A stretch of 64,000 bases of DNA from Nocardia sp. NBC_00416 (GTDB lineage Bacteria; Actinomycetota; Actinomycetes; Mycobacteriales; Mycobacteriaceae): assembly GCF_036032445.1 (NCBI RefSeq), contig NZ_CP107932.1, forward strand, positions 3,288,501 through 3,352,500. The letters are read 5' to 3'. Made by a program: the position numbers and the translations under genes. The notes below the pieces were generated by a model. It had not been told where the DNA came from and made no database searches. It saw only the letters and a program-made list of their open reading frames with translations. Position 1 is the stretch's first letter; every line of letters starts with the position of its first letter. Shown here piece by piece: positions 16,658 to 26,769 of this stretch.

Positions 16658-18667
16658 TCAGGCAGCCCGGGCGCTGCCCCCGGTGGTTCCGGTGCGGACC
16701 AGATCGGCCACCGAGGATCCGGTCAACTCGGTGAGCCGGACGACCGTGCCGCGCAGCGCCCCGGCGAGTTCGGCGGCCAAGCCGAGGCGGATCATGCCGC
16801 GCTCGCAGTCGACGACGATCGAGGTGACCGCCTCCCGGGCGAGCTGAGCGGCACTCGACCGGGCGCGCAGGACCGGGTCGGTGCCGCCGGTGGCGCGGCC
16901 GTCGGTGAGCAGCACCAGCATCGGCCGCCGCCGCGGGTCGCGCACCCGCTCCCGCCGCACGACCTCGCGCGCCTTGTGCAGACCCGCCGCGAGCGGAGTC
17001 TTGCCACCGGTCCGCAGACCCGCCAGACGGCGGACCGCGATATCGGTCGAGGAAGTGGGCGGCAGCACCAGTTCGGCCTCGCTCCCGCGCACCGAGATCA
17101 CCGCGACCTTGTCCCGTCGCTGGTAGGCGTCGCGCAGCAGGGTGAGAACCGCGCCGGTCACCGCGGACAGCCGGTCGCGGGCGGCCATGGAGCCGGAGGT
17201 GTCCACTACGAATACCACCAGGTTGCCTTCGCGGCCTTCGCGATACGCCCCGCGCAGATCGTCCGGGGCGAGCAACAGTCCGCCGGCCCGGCGGCCGCGG
17301 GCGTGCTGATGCGGCGCGGCGGCGCGCAGCGTGCCGAGCAGATGCAGTCCGCCGGTGAGTTCACGGGTCGCACTCACGACCCGCCCCTGCCGGGTCCGCG
17401 CCCGGGAACGACGACCCGGCGCACCTTCGCCCACCCCCGGAACCTCCCAGCGCGGCGGGCGGACCGCCGCCGCGGACGGTGCCGTCGTCTGCCCGCTGGG
17501 CGCGGGCGCCTCGGGGTTCGGAGCGCCCTCCGCGGCCGGGTCGTCGGACTCCGGCGCGCCGGCGCCGCCACCCGGGCCGTCCGGATCGTCGTCCGGTTGT
17601 TCCGGGCCCGCTCCGCTACCCGGGTCGTCGCGCCCATCGTCCTCCGGTCGCGGATCTTCCGGCCGGTCGGCCTGATCGGCCGCGTCGCGCATGGCGTCGT
17701 CGAGCTGTTCGGAGGTGATCCCGGGTTCGTCGAACGGATCGCGACGGCGACGGTGCGGCAGCGCCAGCTCGGCGGCGATCCGCACGTCCTCCTCGGTGAC
17801 AGCGGTACGCCCGGACCAGGCGGCGTGCGCGGTGGCGGTCCGGGCGACCACCAGATCCGCGCGCATACCGTCCACGTCGAAGGAGGCGCAGACCGCGGCG
17901 ATACGCCGCAGTTCCACATCGTCGAGGGCGACACCGGGCAGCCGATCGCGCGCGGTGAGGATTTGGTCGGCGATCTCGGCGTCCGCGCCGGCGTAGGAGG
18001 CCGCGAAACCGTTCGGGTCGGCCTCGTAGTCGAGACGGCGGCGCACGACAGCCATCCGCACGTCCACCTCACGGGAGGCCGCCACGTCGACGGTCAGGCC
18101 GAACCGGTCGAGCAGCTGGGGCCGCAGCTCCCCCTCCTCCGGGTTCATGGTGCCGACCAGGACGAATTTGGCCGGATGCGAATGCGAGACCCCGTCACGT
18201 TCGATATGGACCCGGCCCATCGCCGCCGCGTCCAGCAGCACGTCCACCAGATGGTCGTGCAGCAGGTTCACCTCGTCCACGTACAGGACACCGTGATGCG
18301 CCGCCGCGAGGAGACCGGGCCGGAACGCTTGTTCGCCGTCGCGCAGCACCCGCTCCAGATCCAGCGAGCCGACCACGCGGTCTTCGGTGGCGCCGACCGG
18401 CAACTCCACCAGCCGGGCCGGGCGCGCCCCCGATTCGTCCACCACCGGCGGCAGCAATCGGGCCAGTGCCCGCACCACCGTCGATTTCGCGGTCCCCTTC
18501 TCGCCCCGTACCAGGACCCCGCCGATTCCGGGATGGACCGCGCACAGGATCAGGGCCAGCTGCAGCCGCTCCTGTCCGACGACCGCGGAGAACGGGAATC
18601 CCGCCTCACCGCCCTCGGCGGCGAGGAACGTGCGGGACGCGGGCCGGGCGATCTCGGTGGAGGACAC
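16658..18667 (-). CDS. Magnesium/cobalt chelatase-like protein, fused I and D subunits
   Basis: A 669-residue fusion of a MoxR/ChlI-type AAA+ domain and a von Willebrand A (ChlD-type) domain. Seen: Walker [11 protein letters not shown] (54-63), Walker B GVLYVDEV (126-133), a Pro/Asp/Glu-rich linker (about 325-405), and a MIDAS motif DTSGSM (489-494) with a late SIVVDCERG. It drives metal insertion in bacteriochlorophyll makers. In this non-photosynthetic context beside cobO it may instead energise cobalt insertion, which is inference. No large CobN/ChlH subunit lies in the window. GTG 18667 sits 6 nt after TAGAGT. Equivalent to Rv2850c. Confidence 0.88.
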   Translation of the reverse strand: MSSTEIARPASRTFLAAEGGEAGFPFSAVVGQERLQLALILCAVHPGIGGVLVRGEKGTAKSTVVRALARLLPPVVDESGARPARLVELPVGATEDRVVGSLDLERVLRDGEQAFRPGLLAAAHHGVLYVDEVNLLHDHLVDVLLDAAAMGRVHIERDGVSHSHPAKFVLVGTMNPEEGELRPQLLDRFGLTVDVAASREVDVRMAVVRRRLDYEADPNGFAASYAGADAEIADQILTARDRLPGVALDDVELRRIAAVCASFDVDGMRADLVVARTATAHAAWSGRTAVTEEDVRIAAELALPHRRRRDPFDEPGITSEQLDDAMRDAADQADRPEDPRPEDDGRDDPGSGAGPEQPDDDPDGPGGGAGAPESDDPAAEGAPNPEAPAPSGQTTAPSAAAVRPPRWEVPGVGEGAPGRRSRARTRQGRVVSATRELTGGLHLLGTLRAAAPHQHARGRRAGGLLLAPDDLRGAYREGREGNLVVFVVDTSGSMAARDRLSAVTGAVLTLLRDAYQRRDKVAVISVRGSEAELVLPPTSSTDIAVRRLAGLRTGGKTPLAAGLHKAREVVRRERVRDPRRRPMLVLLTDGRATGGTDPVLRARSSAAQLAREAVTSIVVDCERGMIRLGLAAELAGALRGTVVRLTELTGSSVADLVRTGTTGGSARAA

Positions 18668-18673
18668 GCACCC

Positions 18674-18679
18674 ACTCTA
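18674..18679 (-). promoter_or_regulatory. -10 hexamer of the chelatase-cob operon
   Basis: TAGAGT on the minus strand, 6 nt before the GTG of the chelatase-like gene; no Shine-Dalgarno. It would drive the chelatase, cobO, cobB and cobE-like genes. Prediction only. Confidence 0.5.
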
Positions 18680-18763
18680 AATCGTGCCCCGAGCCGGCCC
18701 GGCCACCCCTACCGGCGGCCCGGACCGGCCGCACGCGGCCGACCGGCCCGGGCGATCGACCGG

Positions 18764-19210
18764 TCAGCCCCGGCGCATGGGTACGTGCGCGACCCCGTCC
18801 TCGATGAACTCCTCGCCCGCGACTTCGAATCCGTGCTTGGTGTACAGGTCGATGAGATAGGTCTGGGCGTTCAAGCGGACCGTATGCGAACCCGTCTCGG
18901 CCAGGGCGGCCTGCAGTAACCGGGTGGTGTATCCGTGGCCGCGGGCCTCGACCGCGGTACACAACCGGCCGATCCGGAAGGATTTCACCCCGTCCTCGTG
19001 CTCCTCGAGCAGCCGCAGGGTCGCGATGACCTCGCCTTCGTCGTCCAGCCACAGGTGCCGGGTCTCGGCCAGCAGGTCCTGCCCGTCCAATTCCGGGTAC
19101 GCGCATTTCTGCTCGACCACGAATACTTCGACCCGAAGTTTCAGCAACTCGTACAGGGTGGGGGTATCGAGATCCTGCGCCCATGACCGGCGGAGAAGAA
19201 CCGTTGACAT
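18764..19210 (-). CDS. GNAT family N-acetyltransferase, ElaA-like
   Basis: A 148-residue acetyltransferase. Seen: the ElaA-type opening LYELLKLRVEVFVVEQKCAY with ELDGQD, a central RLLEEHEDGVKSFRIGRLCT, and the acetyl-CoA loop VEARGHGYTTRLLQAAL. The C terminus AQTYLIDLYTKHGFEVAGEE completes the fold. Start ATG 19210 was preferred over ATG 19213 for spacing from AAGG. Position between the chelatase-like gene and mqo matches Rv2851c. Acceptor substrate unknown. Confidence 0.88.
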   Translation of the reverse strand: MSTVLLRRSWAQDLDTPTLYELLKLRVEVFVVEQKCAYPELDGQDLLAETRHLWLDDEGEVIATLRLLEEHEDGVKSFRIGRLCTAVEARGHGYTTRLLQAALAETGSHTVRLNAQTYLIDLYTKHGFEVAGEEFIEDGVAHVPMRRG

Positions 19211-19291
19211 CATCGCGCCTTGCTATCACACCTCGGCGCCGGATGCACGTGAAAGCCCGAAGCCGCCGGTCTCCGGCCGGACAACGCGACG

Positions 19292-19322
19292 CGGCCCGCG
19301 GGAATCCTGTTCCCGCGGGCCG
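19292..19322. terminator. Strong hairpin after mqo
   Basis: Perfect 13-bp stem: CGGCCCGCGGGAA (19292-19304) and TTCCCGCGGGCCG (19310-19322) around TCCTG. It lies 22 nt past the mqo stop in the mqo direction and before the acetyltransferase gene. There is no long T-run, as is usual for actinobacterial terminators. Confidence 0.75.
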
Positions 19323-19343
19323 TTGTCGACGCAACGGTCGCGT

Positions 19344-20861
19344 TCAGACCCCGGCGGCGACCTCGGCGCGCGCACCGGACCGGTTGAGCTGCAGCGCTTT
19401 ACCCGTCCAGTCCCACACCTCGGCGAACAGCCGCTGGTTCTCCGACAGCTTGACGCCCAGCGACGGCACCATTTCCTTCAGCTTGGGCGACCACTGCGCG
19501 TACTCGGTCGGGAAGCAGCGTTCCAGAACGTCCAGCATGGCGGTCACACAGGTGGACGCGCCCGGCGAGGCGCCCAGCAACCCCGCGATGGATCCGTCCT
19601 GCGCGGTGATGACGGCAGTACCCAGTTCGAGCACACCACCCGCACCCTTGCGGCGGATCACCTGCACCCGCTGCCCGGCGGTGATGAGCTCCCAGTCGCG
19701 GCCCTCGGCGCGCGGGATGAACTCCTCCATGGTGTAGACCCGGCCGGACTGCGATTTCATCAGCTCGGTGACCAGGTATTTGACGAGGCTCAACTCGGTG
19801 ACGCCGACGCCCAGCATCGGCACCAGGTTCCCCGGTTTGATCGACTTGAACAGATCGGCGTTGCTGCCGTCCTTGAGGAACTTCGGGGTCCATCCGGCGT
19901 ACGGGCCGAACAGCAGACCCGGTTTGCCCTTGATGACGCGGGTGTCCAGATGCGGCACCGACATCGGCGGCGCGCCGACGGCGGCCTTGCCGTACACCTT
20001 GGCCTCGTGCTTGCCGATCAGTCCGGGGTTGGTACACCGCAGGAACTGACCCGACACCGGGAACCCGGCGAAACCGCGGATCTCCTTGATCCCCGCCTTC
20101 TGCAACAGCGGCAGTGCCCCGCCCCCGGCGCCGACGAAGACGAATTTGCTGATCAGCGTGCGACTGCGGCCGGTCCGCGTATTACGCACCGTGACCTTCC
20201 AGCTCCCGTCACGCTGTTTGGCCAGATTGCGGACCTCGTTGCCGAAGCCGATCTCACCGCCGGTGGCGCCGATATAGGCGAGCAGTTCCTTGGTCAGCGA
20301 ACCGAAATCGATATCCGTGCCGCCTTCGCTCCAGTTGAGCGCGATCGGATCGGAGAAATCACGGCCGCGGGCCATCAGCGGCAGGCGCCGGGCGAATTCG
20401 TCGGGGCTGTCGATGTACTCCATCCCGGCGAACAGCGGGTGCCGCGACAGCGCCTCGTACCGTTTACGCAGGTATTCCACATCGTCGGCGCCGTGCACGA
20501 AGCTCACGTGCGGGATGGGGTTGACGAATCGGGACGGATCGCCCAGGATCCCGTTCTCCGCGGCGTAGGCCCAGAACTGGCGCGACACCTGGAAGCGCTC
20601 ATTGATATCGACGGCCTTGCCGATATCGACCGAACCGTCCGGTTTCCGCGGACTGTAGTTGAGCTCACACAGCGCCGAATGCCCGGTACCGGCGTTGTTC
20701 CACGGGTCACTGCTCTCGGCCGCGGCGGCGTCCAGCCGTTCGAACACCGAGATCGACCAGTCCGGCTGCAGCTGACGCAGCAGCGCGCCGAGGGTGGCGC
20801 TCATGATGCCGGCACCGATGAGGACTACATCGGTCTTTTCAGTCTGGGCAGCGTTCGGCAC
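19344..20861 (-). CDS. mqo: Malate:quinone oxidoreductase
   Basis: Membrane-associated FAD enzyme oxidising malate to oxaloacetate and passing electrons to the quinone pool. The 505-residue length is normal. Seen: FAD-binding [20 protein letters not shown] at the N terminus, [33 protein letters not shown], and the late [23 protein letters not shown] 20861 follows AAGGAAG 10 nt upstream. A single-gene unit closed by the 19292 hairpin; same place as Rv2852. Confidence 0.95.
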   Translation of the reverse strand: MPNAAQTEKTDVVLIGAGIMSATLGALLRQLQPDWSISVFERLDAAAAESSDPWNNAGTGHSALCELNYSPRKPDGSVDIGKAVDINERFQVSRQFWAYAAENGILGDPSRFVNPIPHVSFVHGADDVEYLRKRYEALSRHPLFAGMEYIDSPDEFARRLPLMARGRDFSDPIALNWSEGGTDIDFGSLTKELLAYIGATGGEIGFGNEVRNLAKQRDGSWKVTVRNTRTGRSRTLISKFVFVGAGGGALPLLQKAGIKEIRGFAGFPVSGQFLRCTNPGLIGKHEAKVYGKAAVGAPPMSVPHLDTRVIKGKPGLLFGPYAGWTPKFLKDGSNADLFKSIKPGNLVPMLGVGVTELSLVKYLVTELMKSQSGRVYTMEEFIPRAEGRDWELITAGQRVQVIRRKGAGGVLELGTAVITAQDGSIAGLLGASPGASTCVTAMLDVLERCFPTEYAQWSPKLKEMVPSLGVKLSENQRLFAEVWDWTGKALQLNRSGARAEVAAGV

Positions 20862-20963
20862 GGGTGTTCGACTTCCTTGTCCTGATCCGCGGGGCGTACA
20901 TCCGGTGGGGACGCCGCCCGCTGGGGCACGGGGCGCGTGTGCAGTTGTTGTACGGGTGACGAT

Positions 20964-20991
20964 GCCGAGCCGGCAGGCTCGGCCGAATGTA
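20964..20991 (-). promoter_or_regulatory. Candidate mqo promoter with leader hairpin
   Basis: On the minus strand TACATT (20991-20986) is a -10 candidate about 125 nt before mqo. It is followed directly by an 8-bp hairpin (GCCGAGCC, loop, GGCTCGGC; 20983-20964). Whether the stem is transcribed depends on the exact start. Weak evidence. Confidence 0.3.
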
Positions 20992-21123
20992 GGTTACCCG
21001 TCGTTCACTATTGCCAATTGTGCACCTCGACACGCGCGGAAACCGCAGCCCGGGCGGCGATTGTGACGTAAATTTCCTCTCCCGTACCCCCGCGGACCGT
21101 ACCGTTCGGGACCAGCGGTCGCC

Positions 21124-21129
21124 TAGATT
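21124..21129 (+). promoter_or_regulatory. -10 hexamer of a leaderless hydrolase gene
   Basis: TAGATT, 7 nt before GTG 21137. This fixes the start of the hydrolase at that GTG. Prediction only. Confidence 0.5.
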
Positions 21130-21136
21130 GGACCTC

Positions 21137-22183
21137 GTGACGAACGAATCCCCGGCCGGCACCAGCGCGCTGGGACATGCGGCTACCTGGCAGCCGGACG
21201 TGCTCGGTAGCGGCTACGAATACCGCACGCTGGAACTCGGCCGCGATCCCGACGGCGAGGGCGATATCGCCGCCACCCTGGTCCGCCACCTGCCCGATCC
21301 CGACGTGGTATCCACCGCCGACGCGGTGCTGTATGTGCACGGATTCACCGACTACTTCTTCCAGCAGCACCTGGCCGAGCACTTCGCCGCGCGCGGGCAC
21401 CGCTTCTACGCCTTGGATCTGCGGAAATGCGGCCGTTCGCTGCGGCCGGGGCAGACCCCGCATTTCATCAGCGATCTGGCGTTCTACGACGCGGAACTGA
21501 ACGCGTCGCTGCGCGCCATCGGCGCGGACACAGACGCGAACGTGCTGGTCGCGGGCCATTCGACCGGCGGTCTGGTGACCTCGCTGTGGCTGGACCGCCT
21601 ACAGCGCGCCGGGGGCGCGGCGGCGGCCGGTATCAGCGGACTGATCCTGAACAGTCCCTGGTTCGATCTGCAGGGTCCGCCGTATGTGCGCACCGTCGGC
21701 ACCCAGCTCATCAACACCGTGGGCCGTTTCCGGGCGAAGTCGGCGCTGCCGCTCGGCAAATCCAGCGCCTACGGCGACAGTCTGCACCACAGCGCGTCCG
21801 GGGAATGGGACTACGACCTGGACTGGAAACCGCGGGACGGATTCCCGGTGCGGGCGGGCTGGCTGCGCGCGATCAGGATGGGTCAGGCGCGACTGCACCG
21901 GGGCCTGGACATCGGGGTGCCCGCCCTGCTGCTGCGGTCCAAGCTCACGAAATTCGCCCGCGAATACGGACCGGCCGTGGATGTCGCGGACGCGGTACTC
22001 GATGTCGCGCAGATCCAACGCTGGGCGGGCTGCCTGGGCGACCGCACGACCATCGTGCCGATCGACGGCGCCCGCCACGACGTGTTCCTGTCGGCCGAGG
22101 CGCCGCGCACCGAGGCATTCGACGAATTGGACAGCTGGCTGGACTGGCTGGCGGGCCGGTCGGCCCGATTCACCGCATCCTGA
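21137..22183 (+). CDS. Alpha/beta hydrolase (lysophospholipase / S33-like)
   Basis: A 348-residue serine hydrolase related to monoacylglycerol lipase/lysophospholipase L2; no signal peptide. Seen: LYVHGFTDYFFQQHLAEHF (oxyanion region HGF), FYALDLRKCGRSLRPGQ, nucleophile elbow VAGHSTGGLVTSLWLD, and a likely catalytic His in DGARHDVFLS. GTG 21137 was chosen because of the TAGATT box 7 nt upstream; 42 further in-frame codons upstream are not conserved. Corresponds in position to Rv2854. It ends one base before the stop of the convergent 22185 gene. Confidence 0.85.
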   Translation: MTNESPAGTSALGHAATWQPDVLGSGYEYRTLELGRDPDGEGDIAATLVRHLPDPDVVSTADAVLYVHGFTDYFFQQHLAEHFAARGHRFYALDLRKCGRSLRPGQTPHFISDLAFYDAELNASLRAIGADTDANVLVAGHSTGGLVTSLWLDRLQRAGGAAAAGISGLILNSPWFDLQGPPYVRTVGTQLINTVGRFRAKSALPLGKSSAYGDSLHHSASGEWDYDLDWKPRDGFPVRAGWLRAIRMGQARLHRGLDIGVPALLLRSKLTKFAREYGPAVDVADAVLDVAQIQRWAGCLGDRTTIVPIDGARHDVFLSAEAPRTEAFDELDSWLDWLAGRSARFTAS

Positions 22184-22184
22184 T

Positions 22185-22748
22185 TCACCACATACTGGTG
22201 CGCAGCACGATCTCGGTGGCGAACTCCTGGTCGGCCTCGGCGGCGACATTGTCGACGTCGACCTCCACCACCCGGAACTCGCCGTAGACGTGCCGCCCGG
22301 AACTGTCGGCGATCGGGCGGGCCAGCCGTTTGGTCACCAGCACGGTGGTCGGCAGCTCCACGGCCGGACAGCCGGCGTCCAGGACCTCGCCGGCGCTGTC
22401 GGGCACCGCCGGATGCCCGCGATCGGCGACGACCAGGCTGACGAACCGGCCGAAGCCGGTCGCGCACACCTGCCACGCCACGCTGGCGCCCGCGCCGTGT
22501 CCGGCCACGTTCGCCCAGGACACCCCGATCTCGTCGAGGGCCGCGTACACGCCCGGGGTGTCGAGTCCGTCGGTCGTTTCGAACACGATGGTCCGCAGAT
22601 CGGAACTGTGCAGCCGGGCGCAGACCCGGTCGTAGACCTCCGGTGGATCACCGGAATCGGGTAGCAGTAACACGGTGTGCTGGCTCACCGGCCCGTCCAC
22701 CCGCACCGTCCAGTCCCGGTCACCGACCGCGATGCGCCGAGATTCCAT
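22185..22748 (-). CDS. Alpha/beta-hydrolase-like protein lacking the nucleophile serine
   Basis: A 187-residue protein (210 if it starts at 22817). It has an alpha/beta-hydrolase outline: VLLLPDSGDPPEVYDRVCAR, then WANVAGHGAGASVAWQVC where the elbow GxSxG should be, and a late LVVADRGHPAVPD. The elbow reads GHGAG (83-87), so the nucleophile Ser is Gly and normal hydrolase catalysis is unlikely. It may be a binding or regulatory relative. The N terminus lacks a normal cap domain. Convergent with the intact 21137 hydrolase. Confidence 0.68.
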   Translation of the reverse strand: MESRRIAVGDRDWTVRVDGPVSQHTVLLLPDSGDPPEVYDRVCARLHSSDLRTIVFETTDGLDTPGVYAALDEIGVSWANVAGHGAGASVAWQVCATGFGRFVSLVVADRGHPAVPDSAGEVLDAGCPAVELPTTVLVTKRLARPIADSSGRHVYGEFRVVEVDVDNVAAEADQEFATEIVLRTSMW

Positions 22749-22841
22749 GCCGGTTGACGCTACACCGCGTGTCCACCGGCCGGGGAGCCGTCCCGGCAAC
22801 TCCGGGGTGATCGTCACGGTTCATCGCGCCGCGATCTCGCC

Positions 22842-24458
22842 TCACCTGTCACCCGGTCGGCCGGCGCCCGACAGTGCCTCGAGACTGGACGCAACAACCG
22901 GCAGCCCGGCGGGAACGCCGGTCGCGAGCAATCGCTCCAGCCCGGCGATATCGAGGTGCTCGGCGACGAGATCCGCGAGCAGATCGAGTTGAGCGGCGCG
23001 CACGGCGGCCACCCGGGTGCCCGGAGCGACGAGGAAGCCGGTGCGACCGGCCTGCCGCGCGACCTCGGTGAGCCAGGACCGGCGGAATTCATCCGATTCC
23101 AGGAGCCCGTGCAGATGGGTGCCCCAGATCGCGTCCCGCACGCCGCCCTCCGCCACGTGCGCACCGACGACGGGCTCGGCTCCCGGCGTCGCGTCGGTCC
23201 ACCCGGTGAGATGCAGCCACGGAGTCTCGGCGGTGCGGCGGACCTGTCCGTGATGGATCTCGTATCCGGCGGCGGTGCGGCCCGCGGCGCCCGACGTGGC
23301 CACCGCGGTGCTCCGGCGCAGCACCTTCTGTCGCCCGAACTCGATATCCATATCGAGCAGCCCGAGCCCCGCCACCTCCCCGGCCCCGGATTCGACGGTA
23401 TCGGTGATGCGGCGGCCGAGCATCTGGTAGCCGCCGCAGATCCCCAGCACGGGTCGGCCCGCCGCCGCCCGCCGATGCAGCGCCTCGGCGATGCCGGTAC
23501 GGCGCAGCCAACCCAGATCGTCCACGGTGGCCTTGCTCCCGGGCAGGACGACCAGATCGGCGTCCGCGAGCCCGGACGGGTCGTCCGCCCAGCGCACCGC
23601 GACTCCGGGTTCACAGGCGAGCGCTTCCACATCGGTCGAATTGGAGACGCGGGGCAGCCGCACGGCGGCGACGGTGAGCCATTCGCCGCCGACGGGCGCG
23701 GCCGGGCGCCCGACCGGGGCGCCGGCGACGGTCCCCAGGGAATCCTCGGCGTCGATCCACAGATCGTCGCGGTACGGGAGCACACCGAGGGTGGGGCGTC
23801 CGGTGAGCGCGCTGAGCTGGTCCAGACCGGGACGCAGCAGCGCGACGTCGCCGCGGAACTTGTTGATCACGAATCCGGCGATCAGCCGCTGATCCGCGGG
23901 CTCGAGCACGGCGAGGGTGCCGAACAGATGCGCGAGCACCCCGCCCCGGTCGATGTCGCCGACCACCAGGACCGGTAGCTCGGCCGCCCGGGCCAATCCC
24001 ATATTCGCCAGATCGGTGGCGCGCAGGTTGATCTCGGCCGGCGATCCCGCACCCTCACAGATCACCACGTCGAACTCGGCGCGCAGCGCGGCCAACTCGG
24101 TGGCCACCACCTCGCGCAGCCGGGTGCGGTGGGTGAAATAGTCTGCGGCGCCGACGGTGTCGGTGACGCGGCCGCGCACGAGCAGCTGGGAGCGCCGGTC
24201 ACTGCCGGGTTTCAGCAGAATCGGGTTGAAGCGCACGCTCGGCTCCAGCCCGCAGGCCTGTGCCTGCAGGGCCTGAGCGCGGCCGATCTCGCCGCCGTCC
24301 AGGGTCACCACCGAGTTGTTCGACATGTTCTGCGCCTTGAACGGCGCCACCCGCACCCCACGCCGGCGCAGCATCCGGCAGATCCCGGCGACCAGCACGC
24401 TCTTACCGGCATCGGAGGTGGTACCGGCGACAAGCAACGCCCCGCCGGGCCGGTTCAC
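22842..24458 (-). CDS. cobQ: Cobyric acid synthase (glutamine-hydrolysing)
   Basis: Amidates side chains b, d, e and g of adenosyl-cobyrinic a,c-diamide. The 538-residue product has an N-terminal P-loop GTTSDAGKS (12-20) followed by [12 protein letters not shown], a substrate region [15 protein letters not shown], and a glutamine amidotransferase domain with [12 protein letters not shown] (nucleophile Cys) and [10 protein letters not shown] (His). GTG 24458 overlaps the map stop (GTGA), so translation is coupled to map. Slightly longer than usual because of an extended C terminus. It completes a dispersed cobalamin set with cysG, cobB and cobO. Confidence 0.93.
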   Translation of the reverse strand: MNRPGGALLVAGTTSDAGKSVLVAGICRMLRRRGVRVAPFKAQNMSNNSVVTLDGGEIGRAQALQAQACGLEPSVRFNPILLKPGSDRRSQLLVRGRVTDTVGAADYFTHRTRLREVVATELAALRAEFDVVICEGAGSPAEINLRATDLANMGLARAAELPVLVVGDIDRGGVLAHLFGTLAVLEPADQRLIAGFVINKFRGDVALLRPGLDQLSALTGRPTLGVLPYRDDLWIDAEDSLGTVAGAPVGRPAAPVGGEWLTVAAVRLPRVSNSTDVEALACEPGVAVRWADDPSGLADADLVVLPGSKATVDDLGWLRRTGIAEALHRRAAAGRPVLGICGGYQMLGRRITDTVESGAGEVAGLGLLDMDIEFGRQKVLRRSTAVATSGAAGRTAAGYEIHHGQVRRTAETPWLHLTGWTDATPGAEPVVGAHVAEGGVRDAIWGTHLHGLLESDEFRRSWLTEVARQAGRTGFLVAPGTRVAAVRAAQLDLLADLVAEHLDIAGLERLLATGVPAGLPVVASSLEALSGAGRPGDR

Positions 24459-25318
24459 GGCAGGGTGAGGATCTCGGCCCCGGTTTCGGTGACCACCAGC
24501 GTGTGTTCGAACTGGGCCGTCCATTTGCGGTCCTTGGTGACCACGGTCCAGCCGTCGTCCCAGATCTCGTAGTCGATACCGCCCAGGTTGATCATGGGTT
24601 CGATGGTGAACGTCATCCCCGGTTCGATGATCGAATCGACCGCGGGCTGGTCGTAGTGCAGGATCACCAGGCCGCTGTGGAAGGTCGGTCCGACCCCGTG
24701 GCCGGTGAAATCACGGACCACGCCGTAGCCGAATCGGTTCGCGTAGGACTCGATCACCCGGCCGATCACATTGAGCGCGCGCCCCGGGCGCACGGCCTTG
24801 ATGGCGCGCCTGGTGGCTTCCTCGGTGCGTTCCACGAGCAGCTTCACCTCCTCGTCGACCGCACCGGCCAGGAAGGTGGCGTTGGTGTCGCCGTGCACAC
24901 CGTGGATGAAGGCGGTGACGTCGATATTGACGATGTCACCGTCCTCGACCACGGTGCTGTCGGGGATGCCGTGGCAGATCACCTCGTTGAGCGAGGTGCA
25001 GCAGGATTTGGAGAAGCCCTTGTACCCCAGCGTCGAGGGATAGGCGCCGTGGTCGCACATGTATTCGTGGGCGATCCGGTCGAGTTCGTCGGTGGTGACG
25101 CCGGGCGCCACCGCTTTACCGGCCTCGGCCAGCGCCTGCGCGGCGATCCGCCCGGCGATCCGCATCTTCTCGATGGTCTCCGGGGTCTGCACCCACGGTT
25201 CGGAGCCTTCCCGGGCCGTTTTCTTCCAGACGTACTCCGGCCGCTCTATCTCGCGAGGGACCTCGCGGATCGGGGTAGGAGTTCCGGGGAGCAACGGCTG
25301 ACGGGTACGCACGGACAT
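24455..25318 (-). CDS. map: Methionine aminopeptidase, type Ic
   Basis: Removes the initiator Met from new proteins. The 287-residue product has an N-terminal Pro-rich extension of about 40 residues ([20 protein letters not shown]), as in mycobacterial MapB, where it may dock on the ribosome. Metal ligands are visible in [34 protein letters not shown] and [11 protein letters not shown] 25318 lies 6 nt after TACTCT, with no Shine-Dalgarno. A start 18 codons upstream adds nothing conserved. It overlaps cobQ by 4 nt. Confidence 0.95.
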   Translation of the reverse strand: MSVRTRQPLLPGTPTPIREVPREIERPEYVWKKTAREGSEPWVQTPETIEKMRIAGRIAAQALAEAGKAVAPGVTTDELDRIAHEYMCDHGAYPSTLGYKGFSKSCCTSLNEVICHGIPDSTVVEDGDIVNIDVTAFIHGVHGDTNATFLAGAVDEEVKLLVERTEEATRRAIKAVRPGRALNVIGRVIESYANRFGYGVVRDFTGHGVGPTFHSGLVILHYDQPAVDSIIEPGMTFTIEPMINLGGIDYEIWDDGWTVVTKDRKWTAQFEHTLVVTETGAEILTLP

Positions 25319-25324
25319 GGGTAC

Positions 25325-25330
25325 AGAGTA
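25325..25330 (-). promoter_or_regulatory. -10 hexamer of the map-cobQ unit
   Basis: TACTCT on the minus strand, 6 nt before ATG of map. Leaderless geometry. Prediction only. Confidence 0.5.
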
Positions 25331-25390
25331 GTCGGCGCAGGCGGGGAGGTCGCCGGGAACGGGTCTCGGCATTCGCCGCGCGGCGAACGC

Positions 25391-26164
25391 TCAGCGACCG
25401 CGGCCGCCGGTGCTGACCTCGAAGGCGACCCGGTCGCCGCGGTACAGGGCGGCGACCCGTTCGATCGGGCGGCCCTGGGTGTCCATACCTCGGCGGACCA
25501 CCCGGAACAGCGGGACCGCGGGCCGGCAACGGAGTAGCCCGGCCTCGCGGGGTGCGGCGAGCACGGTTTCGATCCGCTCGGTGGCATGGCTGTATTCGAC
25601 ACCGGAATCACCGATCGTGGCCGATAGCGAGCCGAGCGGGTCGAAACCGGCCCGGAGCCAGCCGAACCGGTCCAGCGACAGATCGATGCGTTCCAGCGCG
25701 ATGGGCTCGCCGTCGGCGTGCAGCAGCCGCTCCAGGGTCATGATCGGGGTATGCGGCGGCAGTTCCAGATCACGCGCGATCTCGGTATCGGCTACCCCGT
25801 CCTCCCAGGACAGCAGACTGCGCACCACCCCGGAACCTTCCTCGCCGGAGGGCTCGGGCGCCAGTGGGCGGACTACTTTCGGGCGGGCCAGCACGGTACC
25901 CCGGCCCTGCCGCCGGATACGGCCCTCGACCGCGAGATCCCGTAGCGCGTGGCGGACCGTCTCCCGGGCGACGCCGAATCGTCCCGCCAGTTCGCGTTCC
26001 GCGGGCACTCGGTCGCCGGGGCGTAGCTCGCCGAGCATCGTATCGAGTTCGGCACGCACGCGGTATACCTTCGACAGCGCGGCGATACCCGGCACCGGTG
26101 TCTCCTCCGCGTCGAAGTCGTCGCGCGTCTGCACCGCGCCTCCGAAACCATTCGCCTGCCTCAT
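25391..26164 (-). CDS. GntR family regulator (HutC/UTRA type)
   Basis: A 257-residue DNA-binding regulator. A GntR winged helix (about residues 30-100) contains LRPGDRVPAERELAGRFGVA and ETVRHALRDLAVEGRIRRQG. A UTRA-type effector domain (about 110-250) contains LERLLHADGEPIALERIDL and ends FRVVRRGMDTQGRPIERVAA. The effector is often a sugar or phosphonate; unknown here. Start ATG 26164 was chosen for GGAGGT (26175-26180) 10 nt upstream; the long upstream open frame is not conserved. It lies 72 nt before map on the same strand but map has its own promoter. Confidence 0.9.
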   Translation of the reverse strand: MRQANGFGGAVQTRDDFDAEETPVPGIAALSKVYRVRAELDTMLGELRPGDRVPAERELAGRFGVARETVRHALRDLAVEGRIRRQGRGTVLARPKVVRPLAPEPSGEEGSGVVRSLLSWEDGVADTEIARDLELPPHTPIMTLERLLHADGEPIALERIDLSLDRFGWLRAGFDPLGSLSATIGDSGVEYSHATERIETVLAAPREAGLLRCRPAVPLFRVVRRGMDTQGRPIERVAALYRGDRVAFEVSTGGRGR

Positions 26165-26325
26165 GGCAGAAACTACCTCCAATTGGCCCGTACCGTTGGG
26201 TAACCGAGCATTCGCCGCGGTGTTCCGATTCGGTCCAGTCCATTCGACATTCTGCGGTCTTTCCTGTCCCCCATCCGGGGGTTTTCCGTCCAGCGGACTG
26301 AACGCGGCGGCGACCCGCCGCGCTC

Positions 26326-26769
26326 CTACTGCACCGGTAGCCGCCGGCGGCCGACTGCGACCTCGGCGATCAAATCCGTATAGCCGTCGACCAGTTCGGC
26401 CAGGTGATACCAATGCCGATGCGTCCGGTCGCTACGAACGCCGTCCGCCTCGATGGCCTGGTTCGCCGCGACCCAGCTGAGCGCCATCCGGTCGATCACC
26501 GCGCCGAGACTTTCAGTGTGCAGGGAGGCGCCGTTGCGGTGCTGCGGCATCTTACGAGTGATCCAGTCGTTGATATCGTCCACGAGTTCGCTTCTGCGAC
26601 TGTCGATTTCCGCTATCGCCGCCATATCGCGCAGATGCGCGCGGCGCTTGTGGAGCTCGACGAGCGCGTGCGCGAAACGCAGGAGCACACGCTCCTCCAC
26701 CCGCCGCCCCTGGAACGCGCACAGCAGTTGTGGCGCAGTCGGCAGGGCTCCCAGAGTGGGTGCGCTCAT
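26326..26769 (-). CDS. DUF4254 family protein
   Basis: A 147-residue soluble helical protein. It shows the DUF4254 hallmarks: AEIDSRRSELVDDINDW, a short basic link, then LHTESLGAVIDRMALSWVAA followed by HWYHLAELVDGYTDLIAEVA. No activity is known for the family, although some members sit next to glycan genes. ATG 26769 was preferred over GTG 26775 for its spacing from GAGGGG. The N-terminal 20 residues are not conserved. Upstream is a 700-nt non-coding stretch. Confidence 0.8.
   Translation of the reverse strand: MSAPTLGALPTAPQLLCAFQGRRVEERVLLRFAHALVELHKRRAHLRDMAAIAEIDSRRSELVDDINDWITRKMPQHRNGASLHTESLGAVIDRMALSWVAANQAIEADGVRSDRTHRHWYHLAELVDGYTDLIAEVAVGRRRLPVQ

Noticed and set aside
16976..18919. 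647-codon plus-strand frame opposite the chelatase gene
   Set aside because: Low-complexity Arg/Gly/Gln translation; shadow of the GC-rich chelatase gene.
14085..24524. Cobalamin riboswitch upstream of the cob genes
   Set aside because: The upstream gaps of the chelatase and map units are very short and leaderless, and no B12-box pattern was found.
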